64,000 nt of DNA from Tropicimonas sp033101155. Its GTDB lineage: Bacteria > Pseudomonadota > Alphaproteobacteria > Rhodobacterales > Rhodobacteraceae. The position numbers were made by a program, and so were the translations under genes. The DNA lies in the NCBI RefSeq assembly GCF_033101155.1, contig NZ_JAWMPX010000006.1, positions 62,001-126,000 on the forward strand. The letters are read 5' to 3'. The notes beneath the pieces were generated by a model, which worked only from the letters and a program-made list of their open reading frames with translations, was not told the DNA's origin and did not search any database. This document shows positions 52,401 through 62,082 of this stretch, in pieces (position 1 is the first letter of the stretch; the number at the start of each line of letters is the position of its first letter).

Positions 52401-52931
52401 TCAGAGTTCAGCCTCGATCAACTCCGGCTCGAGGTTCCGGTGCCAGATCCGCCGCGCCGGTTTCGCTTCGCCCTCAAGGGCCGACATCAGGGCACGGCTC
52501 TCCATGCCCGGCAATGCTGCCAGATGGTCGTAGAGCGCCTCGGCCCCCGCGGCAGCGAGGGGAACGAGCAGCATCTGATTATCCGCCTGGCGCAGGCGCC
52601 AGCAGCGGCGGGGCCCGGGCAGGTCGATCACATCGATCTCGACCAGTTCGGCCAGTGCCACCGCCCCCCCGACGATCGGTCCGAGATAGGTGATCCGTCC
52701 CTCGTCGATCGAGACGACACCCGGCGCGTCGATCTCGAGCCGGAAACGCTGTCGCCGCCAGGCAAAGACCGCCATCAACAGCCCCATCGCCGTGACCAGT
52801 CCGCCCAGGACAAGCATGATCGGCCCCCCGAGCCCGACCAGCCAGAGGCCGAACAACGCAACGGCCAGCGCCACCAATGCTTCACGCCAGCGGGTCAGGG
52901 TCCGCGCGAGTTCCGGCCGGATCAGGCTCAT
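52401..52931 (-). CDS. Uncharacterised membrane protein
   Basis: A 176-residue protein with two adjacent membrane spans (about 18-36 and 39-57), then a cytoplasmic domain rich in beta structure (about 65-150). No named family recognised. It starts inside the stop of the upstream GNAT gene (ATGA overlap), so it is the last gene of the rsmE operon. Confidence 0.7.
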   Translation of the reverse strand: MSLIRPELARTLTRWREALVALAVALFGLWLVGLGGPIMLVLGGLVTAMGLLMAVFAWRRQRFRLEIDAPGVVSIDEGRITYLGPIVGGAVALAELVEIDVIDLPGPRRCWRLRQADNQMLLVPLAAAGAEALYDHLAALPGMESRALMSALEGEAKPARRIWHRNLEPELIEAEL

Positions 52932-53779
52932 GCCGCCTCCACATCCTGGACACCATCGAACATCAGCATGCTGAACGTGCCGATCCGGGTGAATCCGATT
53001 GCTTCATAGGCCCGCGCGGCGTGATCGTCGGCCGCCGAAAGGACAGCGCGGCAAACGCCCATGGCGCGCGCCGTCTCAAGGTGCAGAGCCACCGCGCGCC
53101 GCGCGTAGCGCCGGCCCCGAAGGTGCGGCGGCGTATAGACATTTCCAACCTGAACGATATCCGGAAGAACCGCGTTGAACGCCGTCATCGAAATCGGCCG
53201 TCCGGCGGATTCCAGCACCGCCAGCCGCCCTGCCTCGGTCATCGAAACGACCTGCCGCGCGGCCTGAACCGCCGCCTCCGGTTCCGGCATGTTGAAAACA
53301 TCACCCAGAAAATCCGCGCGCCAACGGGTCAGGATTTCGGCGTCGGACGACTCCGCAAGGCGCAGATCCGAATTCCCGGGCGGAACGATCAGCGATCCCA
53401 GTTCCAACCTGTATTGCGGTTCGGCCACGTCGCGGCGCACCTGCGCGCGGCCCAGCCCCAGCCTCCGACGCGCTGCCATGACACGCTCATGCGGCCCGAC
53501 GATACCTTCGATCTTTTCGCCCGCGAACAATTGCGCCAAATCCGTCCCGACCTGCCCTGCGTCCAGCGCAACAAAGAGATATCCGGCATTGCTCAGCCCA
53601 ATCGCACCCACGATCTCGCCCCTTCCCGACTCCTCGATCCAGATCCGCGTTGCCCGGTCGCTCGTGCCGCCACAGGGTCCGTAGAGCCGCAGGTTGTCAC
53701 GCAGATACATGTTGCCTTCCGGCTGCCGCGACAGAAAGGCGTCGAGTCTCTCGGCATCGTCCGGACATGCGGGTCTCAT
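52928..53779 (-). CDS. GNAT family N-acetyltransferase, copy 2 of tandem pair
   Basis: A 283-residue protein with a C-terminal GNAT domain; the acetyl-CoA site is VYTPPHLRGRRYARRAVALHLE (about residues 205-226), followed by AYEAIGFTRIGTF. The N-terminal half is a separate domain (NMYLRDNLRLYGPCGG) shared with the neighbouring copy. Start and stop overlap flanking genes (TGATG and ATGA). Substrate unknown. Confidence 0.82.
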   Translation of the reverse strand: MRPACPDDAERLDAFLSRQPEGNMYLRDNLRLYGPCGGTSDRATRIWIEESGRGEIVGAIGLSNAGYLFVALDAGQVGTDLAQLFAGEKIEGIVGPHERVMAARRRLGLGRAQVRRDVAEPQYRLELGSLIVPPGNSDLRLAESSDAEILTRWRADFLGDVFNMPEPEAAVQAARQVVSMTEAGRLAVLESAGRPISMTAFNAVLPDIVQVGNVYTPPHLRGRRYARRAVALHLETARAMGVCRAVLSAADDHAARAYEAIGFTRIGTFSMLMFDGVQDVEAA

Positions 53780-54639
53780 CAGGCCGCCGCCCCAACCGAT
53801 TGCGTGTCCGCGAAGAAGAGCAATGTGAAGCGCCCGACCAGTCGGAAGCCGATCGCCTCATAGGCGCGGCTCGCCGCCGGCCCGGAGGCAAAGAGGATCG
53901 CCCGTTTCACACCCTCCGCCCGCGCCCGCTCGAGATGCAGCGCCACCGCGCGGCGCGCATGGCCCTGCCCACGCACTTCATCGGGCGTGTAGACATTACC
54001 GACCTGCACTGTGTCCGTCAAAATCGCGTTGAAAGAGGTCATGGCGACGGTCTCGCCCGCCGCGTTCTCCAGCAGCATCAGCGTGCCGCGTTCCAGCATC
54101 CCCTCGATATCCGCCTCGGCCATGCCCATGGCCTCTTCGGGGGTGAAATGGATTGTCTCGACCAGGTAGGAGGCGCGCCAGTGGAGAAGCAGGTCCGTGT
54201 CCGCCTTCGTGGCCGAGCGCAGGGAAACAGACGCCCGCGGCAATACGAGCTCGTCCAGGTCGAGCGCGTAGAGCGGCTCGTCCTCATCAAGCTGGACCGG
54301 TGCCCCGTTGAGCCCGAGCGCGCACCGCGCGGCGTGCACCTGCTCCGTCGCTCCGAGTATCGCGTTGATCTCGTCCTCGGCCAGGGTTTCGGCGAACTCT
54401 TCGGACGGAAACGTGCCGGGAAGCTGGACCAGCACGAAACCGGCCGTTGTTATTCCGAAGACACCGTCCACCACGCCCGCTGTCTCGCGAAGCCACATCC
54501 GCGTTGCGTTTCGATCCTCACCGCCGCAAGGGCCGAACCGCGCAAGGTTGCCCCTCAGGAACATCGATGTGTCGCAATGTCCGACGAGGAAGGCTTCGAT
54601 CGCCTCCGCGTCGGACACCACCGCCTCTCGAAATCTCAT
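53779..54639 (-). CDS. GNAT family N-acetyltransferase, copy 1 of tandem pair
   Basis: A 286-residue paralogue of the next gene, with the same two-domain layout: DTSMFLRGNLARFGPCGG in the first half and the GNAT acetyl-CoA motif VYTPDEVRGQGHARRAVALHLE in the second. It follows rsmE with no gap, and its stop overlaps the following start. Substrate unknown. Confidence 0.84.
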   Translation of the reverse strand: MRFREAVVSDAEAIEAFLVGHCDTSMFLRGNLARFGPCGGEDRNATRMWLRETAGVVDGVFGITTAGFVLVQLPGTFPSEEFAETLAEDEINAILGATEQVHAARCALGLNGAPVQLDEDEPLYALDLDELVLPRASVSLRSATKADTDLLLHWRASYLVETIHFTPEEAMGMAEADIEGMLERGTLMLLENAAGETVAMTSFNAILTDTVQVGNVYTPDEVRGQGHARRAVALHLERARAEGVKRAILFASGPAASRAYEAIGFRLVGRFTLLFFADTQSVGAAA

Positions 54640-55353
54640 CTACCAATCCCCCAAAACACTCTGCCACAGCGTCAGAGCCGCCACCGCCGCGGTATCGGCC
54701 CGCAGGATGCGCGGACCGAGGCTCACGGCCACCGCGGCCTCCATATCACGCAGTCGCCGGCGTTCGGAGTCAGAAAATCCGCCCTCCGGACCAACCAGGA
54801 TCGCCCACGGGCCCGATGCGCCCGAGAGCGCCTCGCGCGCGCCCACAAGCGCTTCGTCGCAAAACATCAGCCGCCGCTCTGTCGGCCAGTCGGACAGCAC
54901 CCGGTCAAGCCGCGCCAGCTCGGCCACATCGGGGACATAGGTGCCGCCGCATTGCTCCGCCGCCTCCACCGCATGGGCCTGCAACCGGTCCCGCCGAATG
55001 CGCTCGGCATTGGTGAACTCGGTCTGAACCGGACAGATTCGCGCCGCCCCCATCTCGGTCGCCTTCTCGACGATGAAATCGGTCCGCGCCTTCTTGATCG
55101 GGGCGAAGAGCAGCCACAGATCGGGCGGCATCTGCAGATCCCGCGTCCGCTCGACGCATTGCAGCACCCCGCCGCGCTTGCCGGCTTCGGCAATCTCGGC
55201 CCGGAACTCGCCGGTCTGCCCGTCGAAAACATGCAGATCGTCGCCCATTCCGAGCCGCATCACGCCAAAAAGATAATGCGCCTGCTCCCGCGTCAGTGAA
55301 ACGCTTTGCCCCTCGGCAAGGCTTTGTTCTACATACAGGCGGACCTTAGACAT
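54640..55353 (-). CDS. rsmE: 16S rRNA (uracil-N3-)-methyltransferase RsmE
   Basis: A 237-residue SPOUT-fold methyltransferase that modifies U1498 of 16S rRNA. The knotted SAM site is seen in AILVGPEGGFSDSERRRL and VSLGPRILRADTAAVAAL. It is the first gene of a tight minus-strand operon (rsmE, GNAT, GNAT, membrane protein) and is divergent from ubiA, 32 bases away. Confidence 0.95.
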   Translation of the reverse strand: MSKVRLYVEQSLAEGQSVSLTREQAHYLFGVMRLGMGDDLHVFDGQTGEFRAEIAEAGKRGGVLQCVERTRDLQMPPDLWLLFAPIKKARTDFIVEKATEMGAARICPVQTEFTNAERIRRDRLQAHAVEAAEQCGGTYVPDVAELARLDRVLSDWPTERRLMFCDEALVGAREALSGASGPWAILVGPEGGFSDSERRRLRDMEAAVAVSLGPRILRADTAAVAALTLWQSVLGDW

Positions 55354-55385
55354 CGCTTACATTCCCAGTTTCCGGGGCGGACCAT

Positions 55386-56372
55386 ATGACCGACACCAGC
55401 CAGACGCCAGTCACCACGCAAACCGATACCGTGCCCGGAGCCGTCGCCGATGCGCCCGATGGCAACTGGGTTGACCGGTTTTCACCCGCCCTGATGCGCC
55501 CCTATCTGAGGCTCTCGCGGGCCGACCGGCCCATCGGCTTCTACACGCTGATCATCCCCTCCTTCTGGGGCCTCTTCGCCGCCGCGGCCGCCACCGGCTG
55601 GCGCGCCTTCGACCTCTGGATCCTGGTCGCCGTCATCCTCGGCTCCATCCTGATGCGCGGCGCCGGCTGCACCTGGAACGACATCACCGACCGCGAAATT
55701 GACGCGCTGGTCGAGCGCACCAAGTCGCGCCCACTGCCCTCCGGACAGGTTACGCCGAAGAATGCCATGATCTGGCTCGGCGCGCAGGTCGGCATCGCCT
55801 TCCTGATCCTGCTGACCCTCAACTCCACCGCGATCCTGCTCGGTGTGCTCTCGGTCTTCCTCGTCGCGCTCTACCCCTTCGGCAAGCGGTTCACCTGGTG
55901 GCCGCAATTCATTCTCGGGCTGAACCTGAACTGGGGCGCCATGCTGGCCTGGGCCGCGCATACCGGCGAGCTCACCCTCGCCCCGGTCTTCTTTTTCTTC
56001 GGCGGCGTTGCCTGGACGATCTTCTACGACACGATCTACGCCCATCAGGATATCGAGGACGACACGCTGATCGGGGTGAAATCCACCGCCCGGCTTTTCG
56101 GCGACGAGACCCCCGCATGGCTGCGCCTCTTCACCATGGTCACCGTGCTGATGATGACCGTCGGCGTCTTCCTCGCGCTCGGCTCTCTGGGCAGCCCGAT
56201 GGCACTCATCTTCGGCCTGGCCGGCGCGCTCGGCATGGGCCTGCACATGGCCTGGCTGACCGCGACGGTGGACCTCGACGATCCGATGTCCTGCCTGCGC
56301 AGCTTCCAGGCCCTCAAGCTGACAGGCTCGATCCTCGTGATTGGCCTTGTGCTGGCCCTTCTGGTTCTGTGA
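55386..56372 (+). CDS. ubiA: 4-hydroxybenzoate octaprenyltransferase
   Basis: A 328-residue membrane prenyltransferase of ubiquinone synthesis. Both Asp-rich metal sites are present: NDITDREID (residues 98-106) and DTIYAHQDIEDD (215-226). About eight spans. The N-terminal 30 residues are a polar extension. Start ATG at 55386. Confidence 0.95.
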   Translation: MTDTSQTPVTTQTDTVPGAVADAPDGNWVDRFSPALMRPYLRLSRADRPIGFYTLIIPSFWGLFAAAAATGWRAFDLWILVAVILGSILMRGAGCTWNDITDREIDALVERTKSRPLPSGQVTPKNAMIWLGAQVGIAFLILLTLNSTAILLGVLSVFLVALYPFGKRFTWWPQFILGLNLNWGAMLAWAAHTGELTLAPVFFFFGGVAWTIFYDTIYAHQDIEDDTLIGVKSTARLFGDETPAWLRLFTMVTVLMMTVGVFLALGSLGSPMALIFGLAGALGMGLHMAWLTATVDLDDPMSCLRSFQALKLTGSILVIGLVLALLVL

Positions 56373-56465
56373 ACTGGCGAAATGGCGCTTGTTGCGCGGC
56401 GGGCGATTGATCCCGCCGCCACGCGCCTCTAAGAAACTGCCAACGGGAACAAGAAGAACGAAAAC

Positions 56466-58481
56466 ATGCGCCTAGGCCCGAAGATCATCGCAGCCGTCGC
56501 CATCCTGCTCGCCGGCCTTGGCAGTTGGCTGACCGCCTCTGTTGCAGCCGGCATCATCGAAGAGCGCTCCGGGCGCGCGGTCAATATCGCGCTGATCGAG
56601 GCCGGCCATGAATGGGCCGATGTCTACACGGACGGGCTGCAGGTCCATATCGGCGGCATGGCCCCGACCGAGGCCCGCCGCTTCAACGCCCTGCATATTG
56701 CCGGCAAGATGGTCGACGCGACCCGAATCGTCGACGGAACCACCGTCCAGCCGAGCAAGCCGATTGCGCCGCCGCGCTATTCGATCGAGATCCTGCGCAA
56801 TGACGAGGGCGTGACGCTGATCGGGCTGGTCCCCGACAGTCTCGACCGCCCGACCATGGTCAACGAGATCATGGCGCTGGCGCAGGGCGCCGAGGTGACA
56901 GACCTGTTGCAGAACGCGCATTACCCGGCCCCGCCGGGCTGGGAGCCGGCCGTGCATCACGGCATGAACGCGCTGGCGCGCCTGCCGCGGTCGAAAATCT
57001 CGATCTCGTCCGGCAAGGTCGACATCACCGCCATCGCCGCCTCGCGTGAGGAGAAGGCCCAGATGGAACAGGCGCTGGAAGGGCTGCTGCGCCGCCGCAG
57101 CAACCTGCCCATCGAGGTCAGCTACCGCATCACCGCTCCGCGCCCGGTCATCACGCCCTTCACGCTGCGCTTCCTGATCGACGGCAAGGGACCGCATTTC
57201 GACGCCTGTTCCGTCGACACCACCCGCGACCGGGAGCGCATCCAGGCCGCCGCCGAGGCCGCCGGGATGAAGGGGACCGCCGACTGTACGCTGGGGCTCG
57301 GGGTGCCAACGACGGAATGGGCCAATGCCGTCATCATGGGGATCGAGGCGCTGGCCGAGATCGGCGGCGGTTCGGTGACTTTCTCGGATGCCGACGTCAC
57401 CCTCGTCGCACAGGAGACCACACCGCAGGCTGCCTTCGACCGTGTCGTGGGCGAGCTGGAATCGAACCTGCCGGAAGTCTTCTCGCTGCATTCGGTCAAG
57501 CCTGAACCCGTCGTGGTCGACGGCACCGGCGAGGGGAACGGACCGCCCGAATTCATCGTCACCCGCAGCCCCGAGGGCCAGGTCCAGCTGCGCGGCCGCC
57601 TCAACAACGACATGGTGCGCGACATGGTGGAAAGCTATGCCAAGGCGCGCTTCGGGATCGGCTCTGTCTACACGGCTGCGCGGCTCGACGAGGACCTGCC
57701 GAAGGAGTGGCCGGTGCGCGTGCTGGCCGGGCTGCAGGCATTGTCAGAGCTCGAATCCGGGTCGGCCGTCGTTCAGGAGGAATTCATCGCCCTGCGCGGC
57801 AAGAGCGGCAATGCCGAGGCCCAGGCGGAGATCGCGCGGCTGCTGGCACAGAAACTTGGCGAGGGTCAGAACTACTCGCTGGACATCGAATATGACGTGA
57901 AGCTCGATCCGATCGCCGCGCTGCCGAAACCGTCGGAATGCATTGCCGAGGTCAACGGGCTGCAGTCGGAGACGAAGATCACCTTCGAACCTGGCTCGGC
58001 CGATATCTCGGGCGGCGGGATCGAAGTCGTCAACGGGATCGCGGAGGTCCTGAAGGCCTGCCGCGAGGTCGAGATGGAGATCGAGATCGCGGGCTACACC
58101 GACAGCCAGGGGCGCGAACAGATGAACCTGGAGCTGTCGCAGGGCCGGGCCGAAGCCGTTCTCGAAGCGCTGACCGCCCGGCGCGTGCTGACATCCTCGA
58201 TCACCGCGCAAGGCTATGGCGAGGCCGACCCGATCGCCGATAACGAGACAGAGGAAGGCCGTGAGGCCAATCGCCGTATCGAGTTCCGGCTGCTGACCGC
58301 CGAGGCAACGGGCACGGAGATCGACACAGCCACGGGCGACGACGCAACCGATGGCGAGGGCACCGCCGCAGACGCCGCCGTAACCGAGGCGGACACGTCG
58401 AAACTCGACGCCACGACAGGCGCGGCCGAGGCGCAAACCAGTAGTACAGAATCCGCCGAAGGCGGGGAGGAAAGCCAGTGA
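56466..58481 (+). CDS. OmpA family protein with BON-like repeats
   Basis: A 671-residue envelope protein. An N-terminal anchor or signal (about 5-27) is followed by several repeated modules of about 75 residues (for example SIEILRNDEGVTLIGLVP and PFTLRFLIDGKGPHFDACS), resembling BON domains, then a C-terminal OmpA peptidoglycan-binding domain (about 500-612; ITFEPGSADISGGG, GYTDSQGREQMNLELSQGRA and NRRIEFRL). The last 60 residues are Thr/Ala/Glu-rich. Stop overlaps the next start (GTGA). Confidence 0.82.
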   Translation: MRLGPKIIAAVAILLAGLGSWLTASVAAGIIEERSGRAVNIALIEAGHEWADVYTDGLQVHIGGMAPTEARRFNALHIAGKMVDATRIVDGTTVQPSKPIAPPRYSIEILRNDEGVTLIGLVPDSLDRPTMVNEIMALAQGAEVTDLLQNAHYPAPPGWEPAVHHGMNALARLPRSKISISSGKVDITAIAASREEKAQMEQALEGLLRRRSNLPIEVSYRITAPRPVITPFTLRFLIDGKGPHFDACSVDTTRDRERIQAAAEAAGMKGTADCTLGLGVPTTEWANAVIMGIEALAEIGGGSVTFSDADVTLVAQETTPQAAFDRVVGELESNLPEVFSLHSVKPEPVVVDGTGEGNGPPEFIVTRSPEGQVQLRGRLNNDMVRDMVESYAKARFGIGSVYTAARLDEDLPKEWPVRVLAGLQALSELESGSAVVQEEFIALRGKSGNAEAQAEIARLLAQKLGEGQNYSLDIEYDVKLDPIAALPKPSECIAEVNGLQSETKITFEPGSADISGGGIEVVNGIAEVLKACREVEMEIEIAGYTDSQGREQMNLELSQGRAEAVLEALTARRVLTSSITAQGYGEADPIADNETEEGREANRRIEFRLLTAEATGTEIDTATGDDATDGEGTAADAAVTEADTSKLDATTGAAEAQTSSTESAEGGEESQ

Positions 58482-58807
58482 ACCGCACCGAATTCATCGT
58501 CGCCACCGCCGCGGTCCTGTTCGTAGCCTTCCTGCTGGGATGGTTCGCCTCGTGGATCATCCACCGCGTGACGCGGGTGACGCAGTCGGAAATGGGTGAG
58601 CTGGACCAGATGGCGCAGTCGCTGCATGAGGCCGAGGAGACCCGCGACCAGGCGATCACCTATCTGCAACAGCGCGAAGCCGAGCTGACCAACCAGCTCA
58701 GCCAGACTGAAGCCGAGCTTCAGGCCGCCATGGACGGGCTGCGCGATGCCCGCGAGGAAGCAGAGCAGTTGCGCTCCTATATCGAGCGCGAGATGGCCGA
58801 AAGCTGA
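58478..58807 (+). CDS. Single-span coiled-coil protein, partner of the OmpA-type protein
   Basis: A 109-residue protein with an N-terminal span (about 8-27) and a long acidic coiled coil (about 38-105; LHEAEETRDQAITYLQQREA). The start is a GTG at 58478 overlapping the stop of the OmpA-type gene, so the two are coupled and may work together at the envelope. No named family recognised. Confidence 0.7.
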   Translation: MNRTEFIVATAAVLFVAFLLGWFASWIIHRVTRVTQSEMGELDQMAQSLHEAEETRDQAITYLQQREAELTNQLSQTEAELQAAMDGLRDAREEAEQLRSYIEREMAES

Positions 58808-58945
58808 ACCACAGGCCGATCTGGCCCCCGATGGTCGGGAAGACGGCCCAGTGCCGCTATCCCGCCGTCTCTACCGCCCTGCCCGCGATAAAAGCGCCCC
58901 GGAGCATGCGAAGGCGCTCTACGCGCTCCCGCAAAATCGGTTCGG

Positions 58946-60202
58946 TCAGGATCGTTTGCTGTCCGGGGCCATGACGACCGAGGTGGTGGTACTGGGCCGA
59001 TGCGTTGCATGTTCGGCCTGCGGCACGGCCTTGCGAGACTTCATCCGCAGCAGCGTGAAAACCGCGAAACCGCCCATCAAAAGGCTGACGAACCATATCA
59101 GCGAGTCGTCGCCGAGGGTGGCGGAAAGCAAAGCGGTGGCCAGCGGTCCGGCGACCCCTCCGACCGAAAACGCGAAGAGCAATGTCACCGCTGTCGAGCC
59201 CACATAGACAGGCACCGTCCGGTCCATGGCATGGGCGGTGAGCAGCGAATAGAGCGGCAGCAGCGTTCCCCCAAGAAAGATGCCCATGACAAGGGCAAAA
59301 AACTGCAGCACCGGTCCTTTCTGGCCCAACAGGATCGACCCTTCCGTTTCTGTCAACGCCGCCATGAGAACGAAAATCGCACAGAGCGCCAGTGAAGTCA
59401 GGGCGATCACGCGGCGCCGATCCATCCGGTCCGAGGCGCGCCCAAGCGGGTATTGCAGCAGGATCCGGCCGCAATAGATCGCGCCGATCAGGATCGCGAT
59501 CACTGTCGAACTCACGCCGAGACTGGCGGCCCGGAAGGGCAGGACATTGAGCATGATCGTGACGATGAACCCGTTGAGAAAGGCGCCGACAAAGGCGGTG
59601 GGCGACAGCCGGTAGGTCGCCACCAGCCGAACATTGGCCTTCTGTTTCAGTGGCTTCGGATCGTTTCGGGTCGAGGCCAGCACAATGATCGCGATGCAGA
59701 ACAGCGCGGACACGGGGATGAAGGAGCCGGCAACATCGTCACTGTAGAGGATCACGAAGACCTGGCTGACGACGGAACAGACCCCGAGCACGATGGAATA
59801 GATCGAGAGAATCCGGCCGCGGGAGGAGGCCTCGGCCGTGTCGTTGATCCAGGCGTCTCCGATGGCATAGAGGCCGGCCGTGGCGAGCCCGGTCACGAAT
59901 CGTGTGGCGAGTGTCATCGCCGGGTTGGCCGTTTCCGACAGGATCAGAGTGGCCAGCGCACAGAGCGCCGCTGCCGCTGTGAAGGCCCGGATATGGCCGA
60001 TCGCCCCGAGCGGTCCGGCGATCCGGAAACACCCCAGCAGGAATCCCAGCGAATAGGCCGAGGCAACCAGCGAGGCGAGCTCCTGCGATCCGCCGGTGGC
60101 CGCAATATCGAGCGCAACAAGCGTGCCGAGCGCGGCGGTCGCGATATGGATCGCTCCCAGGGACAGGAAGAGCGCCCGAAGGGATAGCAACTTGTCGTTC
60201 AT
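58946..60202 (-). CDS. MFS transporter
   Basis: A 418-residue carrier with about 12 spans. The signature ESW/AWINDTAEASSRGRILSIYS in the cytoplasmic loop and the second-half GRASDRMDRRRVI suggest the UMF2/YcaD-like group rather than a sugar-acid symporter. Being the third gene behind apnO and gntR, it may carry the pathway substrate, but the link is inferred. Confidence 0.75.
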   Translation of the reverse strand: MNDKLLSLRALFLSLGAIHIATAALGTLVALDIAATGGSQELASLVASAYSLGFLLGCFRIAGPLGAIGHIRAFTAAAALCALATLILSETANPAMTLATRFVTGLATAGLYAIGDAWINDTAEASSRGRILSIYSIVLGVCSVVSQVFVILYSDDVAGSFIPVSALFCIAIIVLASTRNDPKPLKQKANVRLVATYRLSPTAFVGAFLNGFIVTIMLNVLPFRAASLGVSSTVIAILIGAIYCGRILLQYPLGRASDRMDRRRVIALTSLALCAIFVLMAALTETEGSILLGQKGPVLQFFALVMGIFLGGTLLPLYSLLTAHAMDRTVPVYVGSTAVTLLFAFSVGGVAGPLATALLSATLGDDSLIWFVSLLMGGFAVFTLLRMKSRKAVPQAEHATHRPSTTTSVVMAPDSKRS

Positions 60203-60358
60203 ATCATTCCCTTCGGATGGCCGGGCTGGGCGCCAGCCTATCCCGCTTGGGGCATCAGTGCACAGATGTCTTTGACAGGACGGCAGGTACCCGCTCGCGG
60301 GTCACGGCGCTGCCCGGAGGGACAAGCTCGAGCCGTTGCGCGCGCCCGCATCGCCGGC

Positions 60359-61099
60359 TCAGGCGGAGGGACTGTCCGACATGAAAAGCGGACCGGAGCG
60401 GCCGAGATGATCCTCGATCATTTGCACAGCACCGGCCCGATCCCCCCGCGCGAGCAACTCGGTCAGGGACGCATGCTCCCGCAGGGTCGTGTTCTCGCGC
60501 CCTTCCCAATGAAGTACAGGCCGGTAATAGGCGAGCAGCCAGGTCAGCATTGCCCGCGTGACGCTCTCCAGCAGCGGGTTCCCGGTGATCCGGGCGATGC
60601 GGACGTGAAAAGCGATGTCGGCCTCGATGAAGGCCTTGTCATCACCCAGCCGGCTCCGTTGGACCTCGATCAGCGCCTGCAAGTCCCGCGCGTCCTCGGC
60701 GGTGCAGCGCTCGGCGGCAAGGCCGACCGTTCCGGCCTCGAGGATCTTGCGGAGCTGTTTGAGGTGATCGACATTCGACGGCTCCGCCGACAGCAGGAGC
60801 CTGGCGATCTCGTCGACCTGGCCCAGCGCCGTGCTTGCATCCAGCGCGTTCACACGGCTGCGCTCGCCATGGGAGATCGAGATGAGGCCCTTGTTCGCAA
60901 GCATCTGCAGCGCCTCACGCACAGCGGGGCGCCCGACCCCGAACAGCTCCATGAGTGCGCGCTCGGAGGGCATCGCATCTCCTGGCGCAAGCTCCCCCGA
61001 CTTGATCATGTGCCAAAGCCGGTCGAAGACCTGATCCGACAGCTTCTGCCGCTGGATCGGTTCGACCGGCTGTTTCGCGAAGGGTGTGTCCTCGTCCAT
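60359..61099 (-). CDS. FadR-type GntR family regulator
   Basis: A 246-residue repressor-type regulator. The winged helix-turn-helix is at about 20-85 (SGELAPGDAMPSERALMELFGVGRPAVREAL), and the all-helical FCD ligand domain at about 95-230 (HVRIARITGNPLLESVTRAML). The gene lies between the MFS and apnO-like genes. It is the natural candidate to bind the TGGTAT inverted repeat between apnO and oiaK and to respond to a sugar acid. Confidence 0.85.
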   Translation of the reverse strand: MDEDTPFAKQPVEPIQRQKLSDQVFDRLWHMIKSGELAPGDAMPSERALMELFGVGRPAVREALQMLANKGLISISHGERSRVNALDASTALGQVDEIARLLLSAEPSNVDHLKQLRKILEAGTVGLAAERCTAEDARDLQALIEVQRSRLGDDKAFIEADIAFHVRIARITGNPLLESVTRAMLTWLLAYYRPVLHWEGRENTTLREHASLTELLARGDRAGAVQMIEDHLGRSGPLFMSDSPSA

Positions 61100-61200
61100 C
61101 TCTCAACCATGCTGCCTCTTGCCAACGGCGTACCCGAGGGGCTCCCGCACGGCAAGGCGGCGGCCCGGGGACGCGCCCGGACCGCACACCACAATCCGGA

Positions 61201-62031
61201 TCAGGTGATCCGCTCGACGCTGGCCGCGATCTCGTCTTCATCGAAGCACCGCTTCCAGTCATCCTTCATGAGAACCGGAATACCGAATTCGATGGCCTTG
61301 TTGGCCGCGTCCGAGAAGACACCTTCATGCTGGTCGAAGGTCACGGCCCCCATGATGTTCATGTGCCCGAGCAGGAAATCCCGCGCGCAGTCATAGCTCA
61401 CTCCGCGGGCGATGACCTCGTCCATTGCCTGCCGCAGGACCGCCATCAGCGACCCGTTCACGGTCTCGGACAACCCCGGTTCGAGCAGCGCAAATTGCTT
61501 GAGCGTCACGCGATGCGATCGGGCGACCGGCGCGTAGATGGTCTTCGCGACAGCCTCGCCAAGCGCGAAATCCTCTTCCGGCCCCTGGACGAGTACGTTG
61601 ACGATGCCCTGCTTTGCAGCGATCCCGCCGAAATAGTCGCGCCTGGCTTCCAGCTCCGTTTCGTCGTTCCAGATCGGCGGGTGACACGGATGGGAGACGA
61701 AATAGGTGATGTCCGCGCGCTCCGGCAGATGCCCGGCAAAAGGCGCCGCACCGTCGAGGCAGAAGACCATGGCTCCGGGTTTCACCTTGTCGATGATGCC
61801 GTGCGAGATCTTCCCGATCAGCGTGTCCGGAACGGCCAGCACGATCACGTCGGCGACTTCAAGCGCGGTGTCCGGGTCGACGCAATCGACCCCGAACGCC
61901 TCTTTCACACGCTGCTGTCCCTCCGGGGACACTTCCACATGGGAGGTTGCGAATGCGTCGGACCTGACAAGGTTCGCCCCAAGACGCATTCCCATTTTCC
62001 CGCCCGCTCCAAACAAGGCCAGATTTGTCAC
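61201..62031 (-). CDS. apnO: D-apionate oxidoisomerase-like protein (ApnO)
   Basis: A 276-residue NAD(P)-dependent enzyme with a Rossmann motif GAGGKMG at residues 8-14 and the phosphogluconate-dehydrogenase-like C-terminal domain. This domain pair is that of ApnO, which turns D-apionate into 3-oxo-isoapionate. The start is a GTG at 62031 with AAGGAG six bases upstream. The assignment rests mainly on the neighbouring DUF1537 kinase and RuBisCO-like genes; another 2-hydroxyacid substrate is possible. Confidence 0.7.
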   Translation of the reverse strand: MTNLALFGAGGKMGMRLGANLVRSDAFATSHVEVSPEGQQRVKEAFGVDCVDPDTALEVADVIVLAVPDTLIGKISHGIIDKVKPGAMVFCLDGAAPFAGHLPERADITYFVSHPCHPPIWNDETELEARRDYFGGIAAKQGIVNVLVQGPEEDFALGEAVAKTIYAPVARSHRVTLKQFALLEPGLSETVNGSLMAVLRQAMDEVIARGVSYDCARDFLLGHMNIMGAVTFDQHEGVFSDAANKAIEFGIPVLMKDDWKRCFDEDEIAASVERIT

Positions 62032-62082
62032 GATAGCTTCTCCTTCTGTCCATTCCCGCCTCGCAGGAATCGGATTGACAAC

